Shown here: in pieces, positions 48,949 to 55,997 of the stretch
Numbering within the stretch: position 1 is the stretch's first letter
How the letters are laid out: each line of letters begins with the position of its first letter
Notes under the pieces: model-generated
What the model saw: the letters and a program-made list of their open reading frames with translations, nothing else
Databases searched by the model: none
Told to the model about the DNA's origin: nothing
Translations under genes and position numbers: made by a program
Assembly (NCBI GenBank): GCA_045589595.1
Contig: JAZNPK010000032.1
Location: forward strand, 186,001 to 250,000
DNA length: 64,000 nt
Source of the DNA: SIG77 sp045589595
GTDB taxonomy: Bacteria; Verrucomicrobiota; Lentisphaeria; Victivallales; UBA1829
Direction: 5' to 3'

Positions 48949-49540
48949 CACACTGTGTGTTTCGCGCTGCGCGCGACCAGCGGACTGCCGCTGGACCGCA
49001 GCAAGGGCAAAGCCCTTGACGCGAGCAGAAAACTTGCACTTCGTGCGGCGTTTTCTGCCGTAAGTTTTTGCAACGGTGTTGCAAAAACGGTAGAAAAAAG
49101 AAAAGACATCGACCGTCTCATCGTGCCGACGACCAAGCGAAGCGTTGGGAGAAGGCACTATAAGGCACACACTGTGTGGCACTGCGTGCGGCGTTTTCTG
49201 CCGTAAGTTTTTGCAACGGTGTTGCAAAAACGGTGGAAAAAAGAAAAAACTTTATCAGTCTCATCGTGCCATTGAGTAAGCGATAGCGTTATGAAATGGC
49301 ACTATAAGGCACACCCTGTGTGGCACTGTCGTGCGGCGTTTTCTGCCGTAAGTTTTTGCAACGGTGTTGCAAAAACGGTGGAAAAAAGAAAAGACATCGA
49401 CCGTCTCATCGTGCCGACGACCAAGCGAAGCGTTGGGAGAAGGCACTATATGGCACACACTGTGTGGCGTTGGGAGAAGGCACTATAAGGCACACACTGT
49501 GTGGCGTTATGAAATGGCACTACATGGCACACACTGTGTG
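48949..49540. repeat. palindrome-phased hairpin repeat array
   Basis: Non-coding array between psd and the ABC operon. Six copies of CACACTGTGTG (the third with one change) start at 48949, 49168, 49312, 49456, 49493 and 49530, spacings 219, 144, 144, 37, 37. A 50-base core recurs at 49042, 49185 and 49330 and holds the 11-bp hairpin GTTTTTGCAAC-GGT-GTTGCAAAAAC. Further hairpins: TCGCGC/GCGCGA, CCAGCGG/CCGCTGG, CAAGGGC/GCCCTTG and GCAGAAAAC/GTTTTCTGC in the first unit. Each 144-base unit ends with GTGCC...GGCAC around a small inner stem. The middle copy differs in sequence but keeps pairing (GTGCCATT/AATGGCAC). No protein frame is shared by the copies. Confidence 0.9.
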
Positions 49541-49541
49541 C

Positions 49542-49571
49542 TTGAAAAAAATGGTTTACGTATTATATTAT
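49542..49571 (+). promoter_or_regulatory. promoter of the sugar ABC operon
   Basis: TTGAAA (49542-49547) and TATTAT (49566-49571), 18-base spacer. The -35 begins one base after the last repeat-array palindrome. Confidence 0.65.
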
Positions 49572-49617
49572 AATTTACGCATTTTTCCGGAATTAACGAT
49601 GAGCGGGATATGATTTT

Positions 49618-51072
49618 ATGGAACCGGTACTTGAGATTGAAAATGTAACAAAATCCTTCGGGGCATCGCCTGTGCTTTCCGGGGTGACATTTTCGTTGTG
49701 CGCCTCATCGATCCTGGGACTTGCCGGAGAGAACGGAGCGGGAAAATCCACGCTTGCCCGGTTGATCAGCGGCAGACTCAAAGTTGATACCGGTTCGATC
49801 CGGCTGCGCGGCAGTTGTTATGTTTTGCCTCAGGAATTTTCATTGATCCCGACGTTAACGGTTTATGAAAATATTTTCCTCGGTTGTGAGCGGAGTTTTT
49901 GCGGTTTTCTGAAAAGAAAATCAATGATCGCCCGGACGGAGGAATTATTTGCGCGACTGAATATGCAGATCGATCCGCTGCGTCCGGCGTCCACGCTGAG
50001 TGTGGCGGAAAAGCAGATGACGGAGATTGCAAAAGCGTTGCATCATGAGGCGTCTCTGATGATTCTGGATGAGCCGACAACGGTTCTTTCCCGACAGGAA
50101 ACGGAGACCCTTTTTACCTTGCTGCGTGAACTGCGCGATCGCGGAACGGCAATGATTTTTGTGTCGCACAAACTGGATGAGATGTTATCGCTTTGTGATG
50201 ATGTGGCGGTCCTCCGTGACGGCGTACTGGTCTCTCATGATCCGGCATCGTCACTGACGCCGCTGGACATTGCCCGGAACATGGTCGGCAGAAATCTTTC
50301 CCGGGCATTTCCGCAGAAAGCACCTGTCCCTCCTGATGCGCCGGAGCGGTTCCGGGTGGAACATTTATCCAGTGCGGATGGTGTGGTGAAAGATGTTTCG
50401 TTTTCGATCCGCCGCGGTGAGATCCTGGGGCTTGCGGGACTCGCCGGAGCCGGCAGAACGGAGCTGGCGGAAACGATTTGTGCGTTGCGGAAGCGTTCCG
50501 GCGGCAGTATTTATCTGGACGGCCGGAAAGAAACATCGCTGAAACCGCGTCAGTTGTTCCGCTCCGGCATTTCTTATCTTTCGGAAGACCGGCAGGGAAC
50601 GGCGCTGCTGACCGGGTTCAATGTGGCGGAGAATGTGACACTGGCATCTCTGGCGGATCATTATTGCACCCGTGGTTTTATCGATCGCAAAGAACAGCGT
50701 CTTACGGCGCGTGAATATATCAAACGGTTCCGGATCAAATGCGATTCGGAGGATGCGCTGATCTCCAGTCTGAGCGGCGGCAATCAGCAGAAAGTTGCCA
50801 TTGCCAAGGGGTTGGACACGGGACCGCGGGTATTTATTTTTGATGAACCGACCCGCGGCGTGGATGTGGGGGCGCGGCGTGAGATCTATGATTTTATTCA
50901 TGAACTTGCGGCGAAAGGTGTGTCCTGTCTGTTGATTTCGTCCGATCTGGAGGAGATCATCGGCAACTGCACACGCGTTCTGGTGATGCATGAAGGCAGA
51001 CTCCGGGGCGAAGTCACCGGCAGCGATATCAATGAAGAAGAGATTATCTGTTATGCAACAGGAGTAAAATAA
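49618..51072 (+). CDS. CUT2 sugar ABC transporter ATP-binding protein
   Basis: 484 residues with two ABC domains, as in RbsA/MglA. Domain 1: Walker A GLAGENGAGKSTLAR (about 36-50), signature TLSVAEKQMTEIAKAL, Walker B LMILDEPTTVLS. Domain 2 (from ~250): degenerate GLAGLAGAGRTELAE, signature SSLSGGNQQKVAIAKGL, Walker B VFIFDEPTRGVDVG. The second Walker A lacks the Lys, normal in this family. It energises import of a monosaccharide (ribose, galactose, xylose, autoinducer-like). First gene of the order ATPase, permease, binding protein. The operon lacks a kinase or regulator, so the sugar cannot be told. Confidence 0.95.
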   Translation: MEPVLEIENVTKSFGASPVLSGVTFSLCASSILGLAGENGAGKSTLARLISGRLKVDTGSIRLRGSCYVLPQEFSLIPTLTVYENIFLGCERSFCGFLKRKSMIARTEELFARLNMQIDPLRPASTLSVAEKQMTEIAKALHHEASLMILDEPTTVLSRQETETLFTLLRELRDRGTAMIFVSHKLDEMLSLCDDVAVLRDGVLVSHDPASSLTPLDIARNMVGRNLSRAFPQKAPVPPDAPERFRVEHLSSADGVVKDVSFSIRRGEILGLAGLAGAGRTELAETICALRKRSGGSIYLDGRKETSLKPRQLFRSGISYLSEDRQGTALLTGFNVAENVTLASLADHYCTRGFIDRKEQRLTAREYIKRFRIKCDSEDALISSLSGGNQQKVAIAKGLDTGPRVFIFDEPTRGVDVGARREIYDFIHELAAKGVSCLLISSDLEEIIGNCTRVLVMHEGRLRGEVTGSDINEEEIICYATGVK

Positions 51073-51074
51073 AT

Positions 51075-52076
51075 ATGTCTGAACAAACGCAACTGGAGGT
51101 CCGTCCGGGCTTTTCTTTCAAGAAGATCACACCATTGCTGGGCAATGCGTTTTTTGCTTTGGCGGTCCTGCTGATCCTGTGTCTGGTATTCCGTCCGGAA
51201 TTCAGAAATCCGGCAACATTGTGTATGATCGCGCGGCAGGTCACCTGTGTGGGGATCATCGCTCTGGGGATGACCTTTGTGATCGCCGGCGGCGGTATTG
51301 ACCTGTCGGTCGGGTCTCTTTTTGCGCTGACGGGTGTGATCACGGTATTGAGTCTGGATTTCCTTCAGGCGCATCCGGAGATCCTGGCATTGACGCCCGC
51401 CAATGCGTTTTTTGTCACGCTGGGTGTCAGTCTGCTGACGGGTGCTGTCGGGGGCGCGTTGAACGGTTTGCTGATCGTTCTCTGCAGGATCCCGCCCTTT
51501 ATTGCAACACTCGGAACTTTATCTGTATTCCGGTCTCTTGCATTGCATCTGGCACATTCCGGATCGCTTCCCATGCCGGTTTCTGTTTCCCGGATCGCGG
51601 ATCCCCAGATCGGCCGTTATCAGGTTGCATCCCTTGTATTTCTGGCGTTGACTGCTTTCTTTGCCGTACTGATGAGCCGGACAGCTTACGGACGGCATGT
51701 CTGCGCCACCGGAGCCAATGAAAAAGTTGCCCGTTTCGCCGGGATCCGGACCGGAGCAGTCCGGTTTATGACGTATGTTCTGACGGGATTCTGTACCGGT
51801 GCCGCCATGGTGCTGTTCCTCGGTCAGCTGGAATCTGTGCCCAATGATGCCGGTAATCTCTACGAACTGGATGCCATTGCCGCGGTGGTGATCGGCGGTA
51901 CGCCCATGAACGGCGGCAAAGCATCGCTCTGGGGTACCCTCGCCGGGGCGCTGATCCTCGGTATCATTTTTGCATTGCTGAACTTTGCAGGGACGGCATC
52001 CACGCTCAAAGATTTGGTCAAGGGCGCAATTATTCTCTTTTCGGTATTTATCCAAAGAAAGGAAAAAACGATATGA
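51075..52076 (+). CDS. CUT2 sugar ABC transporter permease
   Basis: 333 residues and about nine or ten membrane helices, RbsC-like. Signatures: IALGMTFVIAGGGIDLSVGSLFALTG (about 56-81), GALNGLLIVLCRIPPFIATLGTL, RTAYGRHVCATGANEKVARFAGI and LDAIAAVVIGGTPMNGGKASLWGTLAGALI. AGGAGT sits 11 bases before the ATG, within the end of the ATPase gene. Its TGA overlaps the binding-protein ATG. It forms the channel for the sugar delivered by the downstream binding protein. Confidence 0.95.
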   Translation: MSEQTQLEVRPGFSFKKITPLLGNAFFALAVLLILCLVFRPEFRNPATLCMIARQVTCVGIIALGMTFVIAGGGIDLSVGSLFALTGVITVLSLDFLQAHPEILALTPANAFFVTLGVSLLTGAVGGALNGLLIVLCRIPPFIATLGTLSVFRSLALHLAHSGSLPMPVSVSRIADPQIGRYQVASLVFLALTAFFAVLMSRTAYGRHVCATGANEKVARFAGIRTGAVRFMTYVLTGFCTGAAMVLFLGQLESVPNDAGNLYELDAIAAVVIGGTPMNGGKASLWGTLAGALILGIIFALLNFAGTASTLKDLVKGAIILFSVFIQRKEKTI

Positions 52077-53017
52077 AAATGAAATGGACTGGACTCTTTG
52101 CCGCCATTCTGTGCGGCTGTGTACTGACCGGTTGCGGTCAGAGCGAACAGAAAAAAGATGTAGTGATCGGGATCTCCATCCCCAGTGCCGACCACGGTTG
52201 GACTGGCGGGATCGTGTCCTGGGCAGAGCAGGCTGAAAAAGATATTGAAGCCGCCAATCCCGGTGTGGATGTGATCATTTCCACCGGAAAAAGTTCTTCC
52301 GAACAGGTCGCCGGGATCGAAAACCTGATGATGAAAAATATCAATAAACTCGTGATCCTGCCCCACGATCCCGAAGCATTGACAGCAATTTGCAAACGGG
52401 TCAAACAGAACGGTCTGGAACTGATCGTGGTGGACCGCGGTCTCAGCGATCCCGTTCAGGATCTGGAAGTCGTAGGCGATAATTATCTCTTCGGACAGAA
52501 TTGCGCAAAAGCCATTGCCGCTGAACTCAACGGAAAAGGCAGTATCGTCGTCATGGAAGGGATCCTCTGTCAGGTCAATACCGACCGCGTTGCCGGGTTC
52601 ACTGAAGTCATGAAAGCATATCCGGAAATCAAGATCCTTCAGACCGAACGCGCGGACTGGTCCGAAGAAAAAGGATACAAAGTCATGGAAAATATGCTCG
52701 CCAAACACCCCGCCATCGATGCCGTCTGGACTGGTGACGATGACGTCCTGCGCGGCGCATTGAAGGCATATAAAAAATCCGGAAGAACCGATGTGAAGCT
52801 GATGGTCGGCGGCGGCGGAAGCAAGGATATCATCAAAATGATCATGGATAAAGACCCCCTCGTCCGGCTCACGGTCACTTATCCGCCGAAAATGATCTAT
52901 GTCGCCGCTATGGAAGCCGTAAAACGCTCCGGAAACGCGAAAAAAATCGTTGTCCCCGCAGATACCGTCAAGGCGGATAACGCAAAAGATTTCTATTACC
53001 CCAATTCAAGATACTGA
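52073..53017 (+). CDS. sugar-binding lipoprotein of the CUT2 transporter
   Basis: 314 residues. Lipoprotein signal MKMKWTGLFAAILCGCVLTG followed by Cys 21 (lipobox VLTGC), so it is membrane-anchored in the periplasm. Type I periplasmic-binding fold of the RbsB class: VVIGISIPSADHGWTGGIVSWAEQ, LVILPHDPEALTAICKRV, ELIVVDRGLSDP, VWTGDDDVLRGALKAYK. Trp and Asp residues in SADHGW and TGDDD sit where sugar-binding residues occur. The start overlaps the permease stop as ATGA. It ends just upstream of the four-way-junction element. Ligand unknown; VDRGLSDPVQDLEVVGDNY resembles ribose/galactofuranose-type binders. Confidence 0.93.
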   Translation: MKMKWTGLFAAILCGCVLTGCGQSEQKKDVVIGISIPSADHGWTGGIVSWAEQAEKDIEAANPGVDVIISTGKSSSEQVAGIENLMMKNINKLVILPHDPEALTAICKRVKQNGLELIVVDRGLSDPVQDLEVVGDNYLFGQNCAKAIAAELNGKGSIVVMEGILCQVNTDRVAGFTEVMKAYPEIKILQTERADWSEEKGYKVMENMLAKHPAIDAVWTGDDDVLRGALKAYKKSGRTDVKLMVGGGGSKDIIKMIMDKDPLVRLTVTYPPKMIYVAAMEAVKRSGNAKKIVVPADTVKADNAKDFYYPNSRY

Positions 53018-53032
53018 GCGTAAAACGCCGGG

Positions 53033-53164
53033 AAAACGGCGGGCGCGGCTCCCGGGCGTCAGGCTGACAGCACTGACGCCCGACTCGGCAGCGGAACGGC
53101 AGCAGTGCCGTTCCGCTGCCGAGTGCGCAGTTCACTGCGCGGAGCCGCGCCCGCCGTTTTTTTT
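53033..53164 (+). terminator. perfect four-way-junction RNA element and terminator after the sugar ABC operon
   Basis: Base stem of 20 bp (53033-53052 with 53141-53160), no mismatch. Arm 1: 10 bp (53053-53062 with 53073-53082) plus a 3-bp cap. Arm 2: 19 bp perfect with a 4-base loop (53083-53101 with 53106-53124). Arm 3: 6 bp, loop TTCA (53125-53130 with 53135-53140). The four helices abut with no unpaired base at the junction. U-run 53157-53164 follows the base stem. It serves as an intrinsic terminator, far larger than one needs to be. Confidence 0.93.
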
Positions 53165-53200
53165 GTATGGGAAAAAGTTTGTATTTATCCGGTGTATGAT

Positions 53201-53229
53201 TTGCAAAATATCTGATTCCGGTTTATAGT
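53201..53229 (+). promoter_or_regulatory. promoter of the mreC-mreD-mrdA operon
   Basis: TTGCAA (53201-53206) and TATAGT (53224-53229), 17-base spacer, about 50 bases before the first start codon. Confidence 0.72.
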
Positions 53230-53278
53230 ACTGTTTCGGAAGAAGTTTTAATACGGGTAAATTACGGAGCGGAATGGC

Positions 53279-54592
53279 ATGGTGACCTGGACCGGACATG
53301 GGAAGTTTGCGGCACTGTTGATGGTGCTGCTCTCCTGTTTTGTATCTGTTTCCGGGCTGTATGCTGCGGAAAAGCCTCTTCCGGTGATCCCGCTTGAGTT
53401 CAAGGATGCGACAAAATCGGATGTGTACCGTTCCAATCATCTGGCGGATCGTTTCAGCAGATTGGCGGCGGGGATCATTCCAGCGCAGAAAAATTCCTGG
53501 TCGGTGAAAGTGGAATTGATCCCGTTGAAGGAGCCCCAGCGTTTTCATTTGCAGCCATTCGAGAAAAAGCGTATGCTGACGCTCCGGGTCCCGATGCGTT
53601 TTCAATCCTGGTCTTCGGACACGATGGCGCATAACTGGCTCATGTCGGTTTTTCTGTTGGCGCGTATGGGGGAACAGCCGGATCTCAAAAAAGTTGACAT
53701 CATCCGCAGGCATTGGATCACCCGTGGTCTTGCCCGTCTGGCGGCTGCGCAGGCGAAAGTCGGGGGGATCCCGTATTCCTCCATGCCGGGTGCTTATGCG
53801 CTGGTATCTCACGGACATTGTCCTTCTGTGAAACAGATCGTTCAGCCGCCGCCCGGTGAATTCCGTGAAACGGCGGTTTCCAAACTGGATGCGGAATTTG
53901 CGGAACTGCTGGTGGTTTCTGCATCGGAGGCGGGGATATTTCAGGACAGACATGGGGAAGTGCTGTTGCGTCTCGCGCTTGCGGACAAAAAAAATGATGC
54001 GTACAATCTGTTGTGCCGGGTATTGGAATCGGACCGGAAATATCTGAAGGGGCAGAGCGTCGATCAATGGTTCCGGGCAAAAGCGGAATTCTGTCTGATC
54101 TCCGTGGTGAATCCCTTTTCCATTGAATATTTTGAGGTCAGATATCTGACGCTGACATCTTTCACGTTTCAGGATAAGGACGGTCTCAAGCGCACCTGTG
54201 ATTTCCAGAAAAACATTTCTTCGTGGAAACTTGTTCCCGATGCCAACGCCCGTATCGGAACGCTGCTTGCAGGATTGAATATGCTCGCGCTGCAGGCTCC
54301 GGCTGATCTCGGCGGAACGCTTCATGACATCCGGCTGGCATTGATCCGGCTCCGTACCGATATGACGGATGCGGCGTTGACGGAACTGCATCAGGCGAAC
54401 CGGAAATTATTTGCGCGGATCACAGAACAGATCAATCTGGAACATACGCTGCGGGACGCGGAACGGCGTGCCGCCATGCCCGGCGGCAGGATGACGCAGC
54501 TTCTGGATGCCGCCGCCGCCGCCCGGGACAACGCCTACATGGTGCTGCCCGGCATACAGAACAAACTTGACCGATGGGATGATTACCGCTGA
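53279..54592 (+). CDS. secreted protein of unknown function leading the mre operon
   Basis: 437 residues with an N-terminal signal or anchor (KFAALLMVLLSCFVSVSGLYAAE). The remainder is helical with no domain I know: HLADRFSRLAAGIIPAQ, HNWLMSVFLLARMG, IIRRHWITRGLARLAAAQAK, and a C-terminal heptad-like stretch ending MVLPGIQNKLDRWDDY. The conserved-looking helix WITRGLARL and several Arg/Trp residues suggest a folded periplasmic domain. Its stop shares bases with the mreC start at 54592, so it is co-translated with the elongasome genes and a role in cell-wall growth is likely by context. Confidence 0.75.
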   Translation: MVTWTGHGKFAALLMVLLSCFVSVSGLYAAEKPLPVIPLEFKDATKSDVYRSNHLADRFSRLAAGIIPAQKNSWSVKVELIPLKEPQRFHLQPFEKKRMLTLRVPMRFQSWSSDTMAHNWLMSVFLLARMGEQPDLKKVDIIRRHWITRGLARLAAAQAKVGGIPYSSMPGAYALVSHGHCPSVKQIVQPPPGEFRETAVSKLDAEFAELLVVSASEAGIFQDRHGEVLLRLALADKKNDAYNLLCRVLESDRKYLKGQSVDQWFRAKAEFCLISVVNPFSIEYFEVRYLTLTSFTFQDKDGLKRTCDFQKNISSWKLVPDANARIGTLLAGLNMLALQAPADLGGTLHDIRLALIRLRTDMTDAALTELHQANRKLFARITEQINLEHTLRDAERRAAMPGGRMTQLLDAAAAARDNAYMVLPGIQNKLDRWDDYR

Positions 54593-55488
54593 TGAACAAC
54601 CGTCATGACCCGCGAACGATCCTGCTTTTTTCCATGATCGCGATCCTTGCATTGATCGCGCTGACGGCAGTCTTTGTGCTGCTCCGTCCCGCATTGAACA
54701 GGTTCTCGCTGGATTTTTATTATCCGGTCCTGAAACTGGTCCGTTCCATGGAAAATGCCGCAATGGATAAATCCCTCCTGACTGTTGATAAAAGTGAACT
54801 CGCCGCCACGGTCACATATCTGCAGAAACAGAACAGCGAACTGAAAGCGGAAAATGCGGCAATGCAGCAGCTTCATACGGAAAATGCCAGACTGCGCGTG
54901 ATCGCCGGATTGAATCCGCCGCCTCAGTTCCGTCCGGTCATGGCGGAAGTCCTGACCCGTGATCCCTCCACATGGCTGGAATCTTTTACCATCGACCGCG
55001 GGACCGATGCCGGTGTGCAGGTGGGTGATCTGGTGATCGCCACCGCGCTGACGAAAGACGGCAAAGGTTATATCGCCGCAGTTGTCGGCAGGATCCGGGA
55101 TGCGTCCAAGCACGCGGCTTCCGTTTCCACGCTGCTGAATCCGGATTGTTCTCTCGGCGTTTTCCTCAGTGAATCCGGGACGGACGGCGTTCTTTCCGGC
55201 GCGGAACTGCACGGCGTGAAACTGGCGCGGATCACCTGTCTGCCGGTGGATGCAAAATACGCTGTGGGCGAAATCGTGGTGACCAGCCGTTTTTCCAAAA
55301 ATTTCCCGTCGGATATTTATCTCGGGACCATTGCCGCCGATCAGGACGGCAAGCCGGCTGTCCGGGTGGACCGGTCCAAACTCAGTGTGGAGGCGGTTTT
55401 GAAACCGGCACTGGATCTGGGGCGCGTTCATTTTGTGGCGGTCCTGACCGAAAAAACAGCTGAAACCACCGGGGAGACCGCACAGTGA
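54592..55488 (+). CDS. mreC: rod shape-determining protein MreC
   Basis: 298 residues: one N-terminal membrane helix (ILLFSMIAILALIALTAVFVLL), a coiled coil (about 75-105: LQKQNSELKAENAAMQQLHTENARL) and the two beta-barrel MreC domain (about 110-285: VMAEVLTRDPSTWLESFTIDRGTDAGVQVGD, GYIAAVVGRI, FPSDIYLGTI). It scaffolds the elongasome, linking MreB/RodZ to PBP2 in the periplasm. The mreD gene overlaps its stop by 4 bases. No mreB gene is in the window. Confidence 0.95.
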   Translation: MNNRHDPRTILLFSMIAILALIALTAVFVLLRPALNRFSLDFYYPVLKLVRSMENAAMDKSLLTVDKSELAATVTYLQKQNSELKAENAAMQQLHTENARLRVIAGLNPPPQFRPVMAEVLTRDPSTWLESFTIDRGTDAGVQVGDLVIATALTKDGKGYIAAVVGRIRDASKHAASVSTLLNPDCSLGVFLSESGTDGVLSGAELHGVKLARITCLPVDAKYAVGEIVVTSRFSKNFPSDIYLGTIAADQDGKPAVRVDRSKLSVEAVLKPALDLGRVHFVAVLTEKTAETTGETAQ

Positions 55489-55997
55489 CCCGGTTCCTGT
55501 ATTATTTCTTTGTCCTTTCCGCCGCCCTGATCGTGGAAGTTCTGCTCCGTACCATCGGGTTCTGGCTGCCGCTGACGGCGTTCGGACTTTTTTATCTCAC
55601 CTGTATCCGCGGCATCGTTTCCGGTGTCGTGTGTGCATTTCTGACCGGATTCCTGCTGGATGCTCTTTTCTTTCATACCATTCCGGTCGCTGCTCTGACT
55701 TTGCAGAGTGCCGTCCTTGCCGCATGGCTCCTGCGGGACGGTCTGAAGATGATGCCGCCCTCGCCGTGGCTGCTGATGGCATGCGGCGCCCTGCTGCCCC
55801 TGACCGTTCTGCTGCCGCCGATCCCCTTCCGCGGCGGCTGGAGTCTGACATTGGAAAGTCTGCCCATTCTGTTTTTATCTGCCCTGATCTCGGCTGTTCT
55901 GCTGCCTCTTACCGCAGCAATTCTGGATCATTTCAGCGGCAGACTGGGGCTGGAACAGTTTGAAGATATTGCCGCAAGACGGAGCGCACGCACATGA
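55485..55997 (+). CDS. mreD: rod shape-determining protein MreD
   Basis: 170 residues, five or six membrane helices, typical MreD size. The gene is called from hydrophobic profile, the GFLLDALFFHTIPVAALTLQ stretch (MreD has G-x-x-x-D-x4-P-x-G in this place) and strict position between mreC and mrdA with 4-base overlaps on both sides. Integral part of the elongation complex in the inner membrane. Confidence 0.9.
   Translation: MTRFLYYFFVLSAALIVEVLLRTIGFWLPLTAFGLFYLTCIRGIVSGVVCAFLTGFLLDALFFHTIPVAALTLQSAVLAAWLLRDGLKMMPPSPWLLMACGALLPLTVLLPPIPFRGGWSLTLESLPILFLSALISAVLLPLTAAILDHFSGRLGLEQFEDIAARRSART

Noticed and set aside
48949..49540. Possible CRISPR array
   Set aside because: Unit length is 144 then 37 bases, the units are themselves nearly identical with no unique spacers, and no cas gene is nearby.
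48867..49613. Several 60-115-codon frames inside the repeat array
   Set aside because: They occur on both strands, are repeated copies of the hairpin sequence, and have no ribosome-binding sites.
53033..53160. tRNA-like cloverleaf
   Set aside because: Arm lengths of 20, 10, 19 and 6 bp with no junction bases, no anticodon loop and no T-loop sequence.
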